NCBI GenBank assembly: GCA_026390435.1
Contig: JAPLFY010000031.1
Coordinates: 116,553 to 180,552, forward strand
From: Pseudomonadota bacterium
GTDB taxonomy: Bacteria > Bdellovibrionota_B > Oligoflexia > Oligoflexales > CAIYRB01
DNA: 64,000 nucleotides
Reading direction: 5' to 3'
The notes under the pieces were generated by a model. That model did not search any database and had not been told where the DNA came from. It worked only from the letters and a program-made list of their open reading frames with translations. Positions 18,593-26,736 of this stretch are shown here, in pieces. Each line of letters opens with the position of its first letter. Positions within the stretch are counted from its first letter, which is position 1. Made by a program: the position numbers and the translations under genes.

Positions 18593-19555
18593 TGGCGTAT
18601 AGGGTGAGGAACACGTGGTTCCACATTCAGTGGAAAAGTTGAAACTATAGATCCTTCCATTGTTGATCAACTGATCAGCACTGTCATAGACACGGATCTT
18701 ATAGGGCGCTTTAACTCCGGACGGTAGTTCATATACCTGCCCATTATCTCCAACCATTTTAGCAGCGCGCCATTGACCATCAACCAAGGCCTCGACACCG
18801 TGAATTCCATTTTCGAGGCGCGAGACAATAATAGGCAGCCAAAGGGCTTGTGCATTCCGCGCCAAGGCGATTTCAATATCCCCGGTATAATTAGGCGCCG
18901 GAATATAAGTCCAAGTCACTTGCCGATTACCCCAATGCTGCGGCAACTCTATGGCTTCCTCGCTACCTTTTTTGAACTGAGTTAATGCCGCTATCGAAAG
19001 ATCTAAGTGAAATGGATCATCGCGGCACCACGCATTGCCATCTTGGCAGCTGTCCGCCACCAACATAGCCAAGGTAGCTCCGTTAAATCGGTCACTCACC
19101 CAAGGCTCGCCCTTCGCATCATGACAAAATCCACTATTCGACGCGCCATCATTGTTACCAGTGCAATAATCACCGATTGTGACCTGTAACCAACGACCAC
19201 AATTGCGCCCATTGTCAAACACACCCACTACTGAAGACTGCTCAACACCAATCGGTCGTGGAAAATTCACTGAATAATTGCCAGGTGTATTCTGCACATT
19301 CAGCGCGACAAAGTTCTGGGTCTCTAGTTTATCTTGCGGTACGCCGCAGCCGCCAGCAGGCACACCTAAACCGTCAAAGTGGGTGGCATTACCAGTAAAC
19401 GGACCGGCGCCAAATAACAATGGCGTGGGATCGCGGAACGGCACTTGCTCGCCTGAAGTTTTAGGGCGGCGCTCAGCTCCGTCGTTAACAGAGTGCTGAC
19501 AATCGACCGTCAAAGCAAAGAGACAATAAACGGCCAGTGTTTTAACATTACTCAT
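18572..19555 (-). CDS. expansin-like protein (DPBB plus cellulose-binding-like C domain)
   Basis: Expansins loosen plant cell walls without hydrolysis. After a hydrophobic N terminus (about 1-20), the double-psi beta-barrel shows THFDGLG, a GGCG turn, FVALNVQNTP, NCGRWLQVTIGDYC, LVADSCQDG and FHLDLSIAALTQF. The DSC and HLDLS blocks correspond to the catalytic-like and wall-binding motifs. The C-terminal ~90 residues (VTWTYIPAPNYTGDIEIALA to YKIRVYDSADQLI) fit the beta-sandwich binding domain, where bacterial expansins have CBM63. Six or more cysteines suggest disulfides. It is convergent with the GH5 gene. About 327 residues. Confidence 0.78.
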   Translation of the reverse strand: MSNVKTLAVYCLFALTVDCQHSVNDGAERRPKTSGEQVPFRDPTPLLFGAGPFTGNATHFDGLGVPAGGCGVPQDKLETQNFVALNVQNTPGNYSVNFPRPIGVEQSSVVGVFDNGRNCGRWLQVTIGDYCTGNNDGASNSGFCHDAKGEPWVSDRFNGATLAMLVADSCQDGNAWCRDDPFHLDLSIAALTQFKKGSEEAIELPQHWGNRQVTWTYIPAPNYTGDIEIALARNAQALWLPIIVSRLENGIHGVEALVDGQWRAAKMVGDNGQVYELPSGVKAPYKIRVYDSADQLINNGRIYSFNFSTECGTTCSSPYTPVSYTIE

Positions 19556-19949
19556 AATTTTCTCGACCTCTCTGTCCTAAAAATGAATGTCGAAACTTTC
19601 GACAAATCTTAATGTGTGACGCTCAGAGATTTTACATCGGCTCCTTTTAGGAGCGGAGCGCCGGCAGCCAGGGATTGGGGCACCCCGTAACTACTAAGTA
19701 ATTTGGCAATTACTATTGCTGATAAACGAAAGAAAATCTGGCATGGATTCTGCAATAACTAAACGTGCGTGAGTTCCTCCTTACCTCCTGTATCGTGAGC
19801 CGATTCGCCTTAGCGGCATGAATCGGCTCACATTTTTTCAACTTAAAAATAGCTATCTTTGCTCCAATAGTACCGCCATGCGAGCGGACTGCAAAGCGAT
19901 TGCTTCATGAAAATTACATTGGAGTTAAGAGAGAGTGTGTGTGCGAAAG
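19556..19949. other. intergenic region with structured sequence
   Basis: About 390 bases without a gene, between the expansin start and the M48 pseudogene. It holds a GTCGAAA/TTTCGAC dyad (19589-19603), a GGCTCC...GGAGC hairpin near 19639-19655, a GGGGCACCCC palindrome at 19677-19686, and a strong terminator at 19795-19838. I compared it by eye with GEMM and other riboswitch consensus sequences and found no match. It could hold a small RNA. Confidence 0.4.
19795..19838 (+). terminator. strong rho-independent terminator with no obvious gene
   Basis: A 12-bp perfect stem, GTGAGCCGATTC and GAATCGGCTCAC (19795-19806 and 19820-19831), with a 13-base loop, followed by ATTTTTTC on the plus strand. 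No plus-strand coding region lies upstream as far back as 18547, where the GH5 gene ends before convergent expansin. It may end a short noncoding transcript starting within 19556-19790, or shield the divergent genes from read-through. Confidence 0.7.
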
Positions 19950-20365
19950 TCAGAGTAGCTTGGTAGCAACTTTCTGGCTCTGATTATATTCGAGCATTGC
20001 TTTGGGCAACTCTGCACTCAGTGCCGCGGCGCGGCGCGCAGGATCCGGCTTGGTGCTAAGGAACTCCGGCGGAGTTACGCCCAGCTGCGCCATCCGCTGC
20101 CAAAGTGCAATCGCCTCGCTTGGGTCATAACCGGCACGAGCCATATAAACAATTGCTGGCTTAGTCGTTCACCAGAGTGACGAGCGACTGCATGCCCTAT
20201 CTCATGCCCCAACACGGCAGCCAACCCAGCATTCGTTTTGGCGATTGGCAAAATACAAGAAGCAGGCAAAGGAGCAAGGCGCCGCCTCTGCGTCTCTTCG
20301 ATGGTAACGCAAGCAACCAGGGCCAAGGCGGCGCAGGTGGTAATACTGATGAGTCAAGTCTTCAA
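19950..20365 (-). pseudogene. decayed M48-family lipoprotein metallopeptidase
   Basis: M48 lipoproteins (LoiP/BepA-like) are periplasmic zinc peptidases of envelope quality control. Remnants are a lipoprotein-type signal CAALALVAC, then RRRLAPLP, ILPIAKTNAGLAAVLGHEIG with HEIGH, AVARHSGERLSQQL, and in another frame IYMARAGYDPSEAIALWQRM to KVATKLL. The glutamate-containing zinc-ligand region (normally an EADxxG-type block) is missing between QQL and IYMAR, and the long N-terminal stretch before ILPIAK is also missing. A TTG-AAG-ACT start at 20363-20365 is followed at once by an in-frame TGA. So two internal deletions, a frame break and a nonsense codon are visible. Confidence 0.85.
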
Positions 20366-20399
20366 TATTCAGCCCACAAAGAGTGCCCGCTCCAAAAAC

Positions 20400-20573
20400 T
20401 CACTGCATCATCTGCAAGGGATTGTCTGGGGTCGTAATCAAGCTGTAGTAGGCTAGGTAACAAAACAGTGACGCGAAAACAGCTCCGATCAACAAGATGC
20501 CGTACATCGCAGGCGACGACCAGGGCTGGGGCTGGTCGCTGGTGTTATCTTTGTGGTTGTGATGCTCACCCAT
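20400..20573 (-). CDS. small His-rich single-TM membrane protein, 57 aa
   Basis: Not recognised, but convincing. The ATG at 20571-20573 has AAAGGA at 7 bases. The frame of 57 codons starts MGEHHNHKDN, runs through QPQPWSSPAM, and has one hydrophobic segment of about 23 residues (YGILLIGAVFASLFCYLAYY) followed by a polar tail ending NPLQMMQ. The histidine-rich N terminus may bind a metal, and the segment predicts a single-span inner-membrane protein. It lies 35 bases upstream of the M48 remnant, so the pair probably formed an operon. It is too short for most gene callers. Confidence 0.72.
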   Translation of the reverse strand: MGEHHNHKDNTSDQPQPWSSPAMYGILLIGAVFASLFCYLAYYSLITTPDNPLQMMQ

Positions 20574-20608
20574 GGTGAAGTCCTTTCCGAGACAAAGCGT
20601 ACCCGTAT

Positions 20609-20776
20609 TTATACTACGGTAGGCTGACCAGGCACCATGAATTTTTGCGGAAAATCAACCAGGTTGACCAAGTGTTGCATTGTTGCCGTCAGGGCGGTAA
20701 GACGAACTTGAATGACCCAAAAGGTTGGCAGCGCTGAAAGCGCACGGTCTAAACCACTGTCAAAACCAATGAGGTA
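20609..20776 (-). pseudogene. possible remnant of an upstream gene
   Basis: An open frame of 55 codons reads YLIGFDSGLDRALSALPTFW and ends DFPQKFMVPGQPTVV before a TAA. It has protein-like composition but no credible start, and its preceding sequence is stopped in this frame. A short neighbouring frame just upstream could be its broken 5-prime part. The 58-base coupling to the small membrane protein gene suggests a decayed first gene of the same operon. Only suggestive. Confidence 0.3.
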
Positions 20777-20863
20777 TCAATCCAGTCATGCAAATCTTCG
20801 AATCATTTTCCACGACCAGCCAACCCATTCCAGTCGATTCACCCCGTTTCAACAGGAAGAACC

Positions 20864-21991
20864 ATGAAATTTTTCAACTTAATTAGTATTTTTGTATTAT
20901 CAATCCTCCAGGCTTGTGGATCAGCCAAAACCAACAGCAGCCAACTCAAAGAGGGTTGGAACGCATATAACGACCCCCTACTACTAAGCGGAAATTTCGA
21001 TCGCAACTTTTCGACACTGCCTCTGACAGGCGCACTACCGACGGTGCCATGGACTGACAGCTATTGGCCAAATTATTTGGGTGGTGTATCGCAACGTTGG
21101 CGGAACCCTCCTGCGCCGGCCGACCAATTTGGCTACAAGTCGCCCACCAAGCGCCAGCTATCTCGGATGACGCTTGCTCAACGCTCAGAACTCTCTCCGG
21201 CAGAGAAATTTGATGCTCTTGTGGGCCGCTATGACTATCCCTCAGTGGCACGCGAGCGCGCCAGGGTAAGCCCAGACAATGCAACTTGGGAAGGGATGTG
21301 CCACGGTTGGGCTGCGGCCTCTTTAAATTTTAAAGAACCGCGACCAACCGCAGTGACCAATGCCGATGGAATCAGCATCCCCTTTGGGTCCTCAGACATC
21401 AAAGCTTTGCTCAGCTATTACCAAGGGGATATTTCGTACACTCCTGCACGCATGCTTGGCACTAGATGCAATATAGACCTAGTACGCTATCCAAATGCAG
21501 CAAAGGATCACCCTGAATGCAAGGGAATCAATGCCGGAGCCTTCCACGTCGCCTTGACTAATCTAGTTGGCAAAGAGCACGTTGGTGTAATTGCGGACGT
21601 GTCCCACGGGAACGAAATTTGGAATCAACCAATTTACGCATATTCATCTAAAATCACGCAAAAACAAGAGCCCACGGAAGGCGCTGCCGCGGATGCTACA
21701 TCAGAGTTAGTGGTCCACACTGACTTGAGCTACACCCTCGAGGTCGACCCCAATTGGAATGCTCTTAATGGAACTGAGGACTGGACCGGGGTAACCGTGG
21801 CTTATGATTACCGCGTAGAACTCAATGCTGATGGTGACGTTGTCGGAGGCTCCTGGATTAACCCCAATATTCCAGATTTCTTCTGGCTGCAAGGGGCGCC
21901 CCGCTTTGAAGGCTATTACGGCGCTATTAAGGCTGTCTACGAGCGCTCACTTGTTGGTAGAGAACTACCTGATCCAAGCATACCTTTGTGA
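20864..21991 (+). CDS. transglutaminase-elicitor-like lipoprotein
   Basis: A 375-residue lipoprotein: MKFFNLISIFVLSILQAC with lipid cysteine C18. The body matches, from memory, the TGase_elicitor family first seen in Phytophthora GP42, whose bacterial members carry a WxGxCxxWA motif. Here it is ATWEGMCHGWAAAS with C146, then GAFHVALTN with H228 and GVIADVSHGNEIWNQPIY with D245, a plausible Cys-His-Asp triad. PFGSSDIKALLSYY and GGSWINPNIPDFFW are further conserved-type blocks. A short run (AACAGGAAG) precedes the ATG. It would act outside or on the cell surface, perhaps on host or prey protein. Substrate unknown. Confidence 0.72.
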   Translation: MKFFNLISIFVLSILQACGSAKTNSSQLKEGWNAYNDPLLLSGNFDRNFSTLPLTGALPTVPWTDSYWPNYLGGVSQRWRNPPAPADQFGYKSPTKRQLSRMTLAQRSELSPAEKFDALVGRYDYPSVARERARVSPDNATWEGMCHGWAAASLNFKEPRPTAVTNADGISIPFGSSDIKALLSYYQGDISYTPARMLGTRCNIDLVRYPNAAKDHPECKGINAGAFHVALTNLVGKEHVGVIADVSHGNEIWNQPIYAYSSKITQKQEPTEGAAADATSELVVHTDLSYTLEVDPNWNALNGTEDWTGVTVAYDYRVELNADGDVVGGSWINPNIPDFFWLQGAPRFEGYYGAIKAVYERSLVGRELPDPSIPL

Positions 21992-22036
21992 AGTTATTGC
22001 CGGGCAGCCGTCATGAAATTGCAATCGGGCCGCTTC

Positions 22037-24382
22037 TCACATCTCTGCTTTACCCTGCGACTGGGTTGCCTGCCGCAGGGCATAACTCAACTTTGGATCA
22101 AGCGGAGCGCTGTGTAAGCCCGCCTGAAACTGTGTGATTGCCTGCTGCAGCTGATTTTTTTTCAAATAAAGGTTCCCCAAGCGATAGTGGGCGTCAGAAA
22201 AATTAGTGTCAATTTTAATTGCCATTTGATAGTTGCGAATGGCTTCTGCTTCCTTGCCCTGCCATCTCGCGAGATCTCCGAGGAAAAAATATGGCTCGGC
22301 TAAATCTGGATCTGCCGCAAGCGCCTTATTGAAGCAAGAGATTGCATCTTTGTACTGCCGCTGGTGAAAGTGCGAGACGCCTAGGTTCTTCAATGTTTCA
22401 GCATCTGAACTTTTGCTTGCAAGCGCGCTATTAAAATAGTGAGCTGCCTTTGAATATTCCTTTCGGCCCGAATGTATGCGCCCAAGATGTTCAAAGACTT
22501 CAAAAGTCCCTTTTCCATGCGCTAGCACACGCTCATAGTTTGATTTAGCCTCTGCAAACAGACCCTGATCGAAGTAAATATCTCCGAGTTGACGATTTGC
22601 TTCCTCATTGTTTGGAAACTGTTCCAACGCGATACGCAGATGCTCCTGCGCCAGCGCTTGCTGATTGGTCTTGAACAAGGCAGCGCCAAGCAGCGCCTGC
22701 ACTTCTGCCGTTACTTTTGATTTATCAGCAAGTTGTAATACTTTGTTTAAATACGGTATGGCCCGGGCATATTGTTCTTTACGCACGTAAAGCATCCCAA
22801 GTAACCGTAACGAATCTGAATCCGAAGGTTGCTCAGCGACTGCGGCATCGAACTGCGCCAGAGCTTGGTCTGTGTCATCCATTGCCAAATACACCTCACC
22901 GAGATGCCGGTGAATACTGGCCAGCTTAGGATTCAACTGTAAGGCCCGGTTATAATATGCCGCTGCCTCTTTCGGAGAGCCATGCTGGCGCTCAATCTCC
23001 GCTAAATTATAATAAACCGCAGAGTCCAAAACATTCGCTGAAATCACTGCTTTATAGTGCTCGCGCGCTTTTTTCCAGTCCCCCGCGCGATAAGAGTTAT
23101 TACCCAACATTTCGTGGGCAATTGGACTGCCCGGGTTGACTATTAGCGCATGCGGCCAAAGGACATCATCGTTTTTCCAGAAGCTTAGGTCACGAGAACT
23201 TAACCATGCACAGCCAACCACCGCCAAAGACATAGCAAGTGGTAACGCTGCTCTTCTTGCGCGCGAGACTAGGTAACTTAGACCGACCACTGGAGCCAAC
23301 AATGACAAATACGCATATCGACTTGCCACAGTTGAATTAGCCTGGGCGCTAAAATACAAAATTCCTGAAACGGGCAACAAAAGCGTAACAAATAAAAGGA
23401 CCGCTTCTCTGTACCAAGCAGGACCCTTCGACCTATGCCGAGCCGCCGCGATATAAATTACCACGGGCACTACCCACATTAGGTAGCCCCACCAATGACT
23501 CATTACAAAGAAAGGTGAATGCCCATAATCCGGCCCAATGCCCCTCGGGACGAGGAACTTATTCAGATAAAAACTGATGCTGTCACCAGCAATAAGCGGG
23601 CGACTCCAAAACGGCAAATTCTGGCTCAATCCACTGGTATTCTGTCCAATAAATTCCCAAATCATAACGGGAAGCACTAAAAGCCACCAAAGACCTAATC
23701 GCCACGGGCCAGGCTTAGCTGAATAAAGTGCTGTTTGCTTTGGCAGGAGCTTGACTAATAGCGCCGCGACAATCGGGATCGTTACGAAAATAGGCTGAGA
23801 TAACATCGCTAAAATTAAGGCCGCAGTAGCGAGCCAATACGGTCTTTGCAAATTGGCATGCTTGCGCCCAGCTCGCAGAGCTAAAACGTGATTCAAATAC
23901 TGCTGTATAGCGATGATCGCGAAAAAACTACCGACAAGAAATCTAAAGGCTGACAGATAGGCTACAGCTTCCACTTGTAGGGGATGAACTCCAAAAAGTG
24001 CTGCGCCAAGGAAGGCTGCCCACTCACTCTGTAGTAACAGACTAAGCAGCAAGAAAACCAAGATGACGTTGGCCGCATGTACGGTCAAACTTAAAACATG
24101 CAAAGCCTGCGTCAGCTGTTCCGCGCTTAGACCCACGGACCGAATGTAAATCCGCCAAATTGTGGGTGCAACTGGCGAAAATCGTTCGCCTCGGACAGGT
24201 TGCCACAACTTCCGAATTTGCTTCATGGGCGACTGTTCGGCTAGCGCTTGCGAGCTTAAACCCGCCTCTTTAAGTGAGAGGGGGTCTCGCCAGACCGAGC
24301 CTGCACTCCTAACAGATTGAAATACGCCACCTACTAGCACCAGCAAGATTGCGGCAAATATAAGCTTGCGCAAGAGCACCAC
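22037..24382 (-). CDS. multi-spanning membrane protein with C-terminal TPR array (TMTC-like)
   Basis: A 781-residue protein. The first ~420 residues have roughly ten transmembrane segments. The motif LFGVHPLQVEAVAYLSAFRF resembles the HPxxVExVAxxxxR region of TMTC/Dpm1-dependent O-mannosyltransferases of the GT-C fold. From about residue 425 to 770 there are some nine TPR units (for example YYNLAEIERQHGSPKEAAAY; LGDIYFDQGLFAEAKSNYER; YFFLGDLARWQGKEAEAIRN). It is probably a glycosyltransferase, or a related bacterial TMTC homologue whose donor and acceptor are unknown. It is separated by 121 bases from phoR. Confidence 0.75.
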   Translation of the reverse strand: MVLLRKLIFAAILLVLVGGVFQSVRSAGSVWRDPLSLKEAGLSSQALAEQSPMKQIRKLWQPVRGERFSPVAPTIWRIYIRSVGLSAEQLTQALHVLSLTVHAANVILVFLLLSLLLQSEWAAFLGAALFGVHPLQVEAVAYLSAFRFLVGSFFAIIAIQQYLNHVLALRAGRKHANLQRPYWLATAALILAMLSQPIFVTIPIVAALLVKLLPKQTALYSAKPGPWRLGLWWLLVLPVMIWEFIGQNTSGLSQNLPFWSRPLIAGDSISFYLNKFLVPRGIGPDYGHSPFFVMSHWWGYLMWVVPVVIYIAAARHRSKGPAWYREAVLLFVTLLLPVSGILYFSAQANSTVASRYAYLSLLAPVVGLSYLVSRARRAALPLAMSLAVVGCAWLSSRDLSFWKNDDVLWPHALIVNPGSPIAHEMLGNNSYRAGDWKKAREHYKAVISANVLDSAVYYNLAEIERQHGSPKEAAAYYNRALQLNPKLASIHRHLGEVYLAMDDTDQALAQFDAAVAEQPSDSDSLRLLGMLYVRKEQYARAIPYLNKVLQLADKSKVTAEVQALLGAALFKTNQQALAQEHLRIALEQFPNNEEANRQLGDIYFDQGLFAEAKSNYERVLAHGKGTFEVFEHLGRIHSGRKEYSKAAHYFNSALASKSSDAETLKNLGVSHFHQRQYKDAISCFNKALAADPDLAEPYFFLGDLARWQGKEAEAIRNYQMAIKIDTNFSDAHYRLGNLYLKKNQLQQAITQFQAGLHSAPLDPKLSYALRQATQSQGKAEM

Positions 24383-24503
24383 CCCCGTCGCTGTGTATCT
24401 GAACTATCTGTTGGGTTTACCACATTATTTAGGTGTCTGCCCAGACGCGGTTCGAGGCTAACCCTAACCAAGCGTGCATTATCATTTATAGTACATCACT
24501 TTT

Positions 24504-25949
24504 CTAATAATCAGCCCTGAGTTTGACTGTGAAGCGGCTGCCAATTCCTACGGTACTTTCGACGTGGACCTCGCCCCCCATGGCTGAAACGAGGTGCTTA
24601 ACTATCGAAAGACCGAGTCCAGTGCCGCCGAGCTCACGCGAGCGAGCCTTGTCAACCCTATAAAATCGTTCAAAAATTCTGTGAAGGTGTTCAGCCGGGA
24701 TGCCAATGCCCGTGTCCGCCACCTCAAGCTTGGTCCACATGCCTCGGCTAGCTACCGCGACGGTAATGAGGCCGCCATCTGCCGTATACTTAGCGGCGTT
24801 GGTTAATAGATTGTCCAACACCTGAGTCATGGCCTCACGATCACCAAGCACCCTGGCAGCCATAGAGGGCACGTCCACTTTAACCCGTAAGTTCTTTTGA
24901 TGCAGGACATCCTCATTACGGGCTATCACAGATGTCACTACGTCGGTCCAGTCGATTGCCGTTAATTTCAGCGTATCCTCAGTCGCCTCAATCTTAGCCA
25001 AACTCAAAAGGTCTTGAACCAGATTGGTCAGACGCTCGGAATTTCGCTCGATCTTCTCGAGAAAACGGAGACGATTATCTGGGTCGTTGATAGCGCCACC
25101 TAAGAGAGTTTCGACGTAACCCTTGATCGATGTTAGAGGCGTCTTTATCTCGTGCGAGACATTAGCGACAAAATCCCGACGAACCGTTTCGAGCCGCTGC
25201 AACTCAGAAATTTTACCAGTTAATTCAGACCCTAGTCGGTTTAGAGTATCACCTAATCTACCCACTTCGTCATCTGTGATAGTGCGCACTCTCTGAGTGT
25301 ACTTACCATCTCGCATTGCCTCTGCGACTTGAACCATCTCCCAAATCGGAATGGAAACCCGCTGCGCTAACGCCCACCCTAGGGCCAGAGCAATGAGCAC
25401 GCCCAAAAAGGTAATCGCCGCGAGGGCCGCAGCCAAACCCATGATATTACTGTGTATCTTTTCCACCGAGAGTGAGACGCGCACTACTCCAAGTCGCTGC
25501 CCCGTCGAGTCACTGACGGTGCGAGCCAGGTAAATTAGAGGCCTTTGCGAGGTCACGCTGAAGCGCTCGGAAAGACCGAGCGTTTGCGATAATGCCTCCT
25601 GCACCTCTGGACGAGACCAATGATTTTCCATGCCGGCGGCTGGAAAATCCGAGTCCGCTATAACCCGCCCACCCTCCTTGATCAGGGTGATTCGAGTCTG
25701 AGTAGATTTACCAAGCTCAGCCAAAAGCCCTTGGGCATCGCTACCACCAGCTTGCAAAGTACTGCGAGCCATTGGGACTAGAAACTCTGCCTTGGACCGG
25801 AGATTTTCAAGAGTGAAACCATTGATAGTGGCATCTACCTTGATGAATACTATCCAACTAATCAGCACAGCCGTGATCAGAAATAGCAGCGCAAAAGCCG
25901 AATAGTTCTTCCAAAAAAACCGCGAACGGAACGCGTTCAATCGCGGCAT
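24504..25949 (-). CDS. phoR: phosphate-regulon sensor histidine kinase PhoR
   Basis: A membrane histidine kinase that phosphorylates PhoB under phosphate limitation. TM1 lies at about 13-33, followed by a ~140-residue periplasmic or PAS-like segment, TM2 (LAAALAAITFLGVLIALALG) at about 180-200, and a HAMP region (RVSIPIWEMVQVAEAMRDGK). The phosphoacceptor block is VSHEIKTPLTSIKGYVETLL, with catalytic boxes NLLTNAAKYT, DTGIGIP and GTGLGLSIVKHL. 481 residues. It overlaps phoB by 13 bases, so the pair is coupled. No ligand-binding PAS can be named with certainty. Confidence 0.9.
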   Translation of the reverse strand: MPRLNAFRSRFFWKNYSAFALLFLITAVLISWIVFIKVDATINGFTLENLRSKAEFLVPMARSTLQAGGSDAQGLLAELGKSTQTRITLIKEGGRVIADSDFPAAGMENHWSRPEVQEALSQTLGLSERFSVTSQRPLIYLARTVSDSTGQRLGVVRVSLSVEKIHSNIMGLAAALAAITFLGVLIALALGWALAQRVSIPIWEMVQVAEAMRDGKYTQRVRTITDDEVGRLGDTLNRLGSELTGKISELQRLETVRRDFVANVSHEIKTPLTSIKGYVETLLGGAINDPDNRLRFLEKIERNSERLTNLVQDLLSLAKIEATEDTLKLTAIDWTDVVTSVIARNEDVLHQKNLRVKVDVPSMAARVLGDREAMTQVLDNLLTNAAKYTADGGLITVAVASRGMWTKLEVADTGIGIPAEHLHRIFERFYRVDKARSRELGGTGLGLSIVKHLVSAMGGEVHVESTVGIGSRFTVKLRADY

Positions 25950-26686
25950 TTATAACCGACCCCCCGCACGGTGACGATAAACTCAGCATCGTCACCCATC
26001 TTCTTGCGAATTGCTCTCACATGAACGTCAACATTACGATCAATCACGTAAGTCTCGCCACCGGTGATCTTTTCCAAAAGTTGCTCTCTGGTAAACACCC
26101 GACCTGGACGCGAGATTAAAGTCGCGAGTAGCCTATATTCAGCCAAAGTTAATACTAACGGCTGTTCCTTGATAAAAACCTCATGCCGTTCTGAATCAAT
26201 AGTGATCGGCCCTACCGTAAGGCGACTATCACTAGCTGAGGATGTAACGGCCACGGCCCTGGGGCGTCGCAATACCGCACGAATCCGTGCAACCAACTCT
26301 CGTGGACTAAATGGTTTGGGGACATAATCGTCCGCACCCATTTCAAGACCAACGACAACATCACTCTCTTCCCCTTTAGCCGTCAACATGACGATTGGAA
26401 TCTCATTCGTGTCGGCATGGGCACGCAGCTTACGACACAGACTTAGCCCGTCTAAACTAGGCAGCATTAAATCTAAAAGGATTAACTCAGGGCGAATTTG
26501 AAGAGCTAGATTGTAACCCTCTTCACCATCAGCACTGGTGAAAACCTTGAACCCCTCGCGCTCGAGATTATATTGCACCAATTCAGAGATGTCGGAGTCG
26601 TCTTCAATGAGGAGGATTTTCTCGCTGTTCATCGCCGTCTGGATCTCCGCTTTGTAGTTTTGACCTATTGACATCGTCAAACTCAT
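25937..26686 (-). CDS. phoB: phosphate-regulon response regulator PhoB
   Basis: An OmpR-family transcription factor. The receiver domain shows LLIEDDSDISELVQYNL and the phosphoacceptor aspartate in LILLDLMLP (D72 in this numbering). A winged-helix DNA-binding domain follows (LTLAEYRLLATLISRPGRVF; VDVHVRAIRKKMG; VRGVGYKC). The ATG at 26684-26686 has an AGGAG about 8 bases upstream. An internal ATG at 26630-26632 would start MNSEKILLIEDD and give the usual length, but its ribosome site is weaker. It follows pstB by 50 bases and overlaps phoR. Confidence 0.93.
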   Translation of the reverse strand: MSLTMSIGQNYKAEIQTAMNSEKILLIEDDSDISELVQYNLEREGFKVFTSADGEEGYNLALQIRPELILLDLMLPSLDGLSLCRKLRAHADTNEIPIVMLTAKGEESDVVVGLEMGADDYVPKPFSPRELVARIRAVLRRPRAVAVTSSASDSRLTVGPITIDSERHEVFIKEQPLVLTLAEYRLLATLISRPGRVFTREQLLEKITGGETYVIDRNVDVHVRAIRKKMGDDAEFIVTVRGVGYKCRD

Positions 26687-26736
26687 GACTCTCTCCTCAT
26701 ACTAGTGACTCACATATGATCCTAGGTCAAAGAACG

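Noticed and set aside
19560-19790. Possible riboswitch before the expansin gene
   Set aside because: I compared GEMM and other consensus cores by eye; none matched on either strand, so it stays an unexplained structured region.
20790-20863. Short plus-strand frame MQIFESFSTTSQ running into the transglutaminase-like gene
   Set aside because: 31 codons, weak start, out of frame with the lipoprotein; probably chance.
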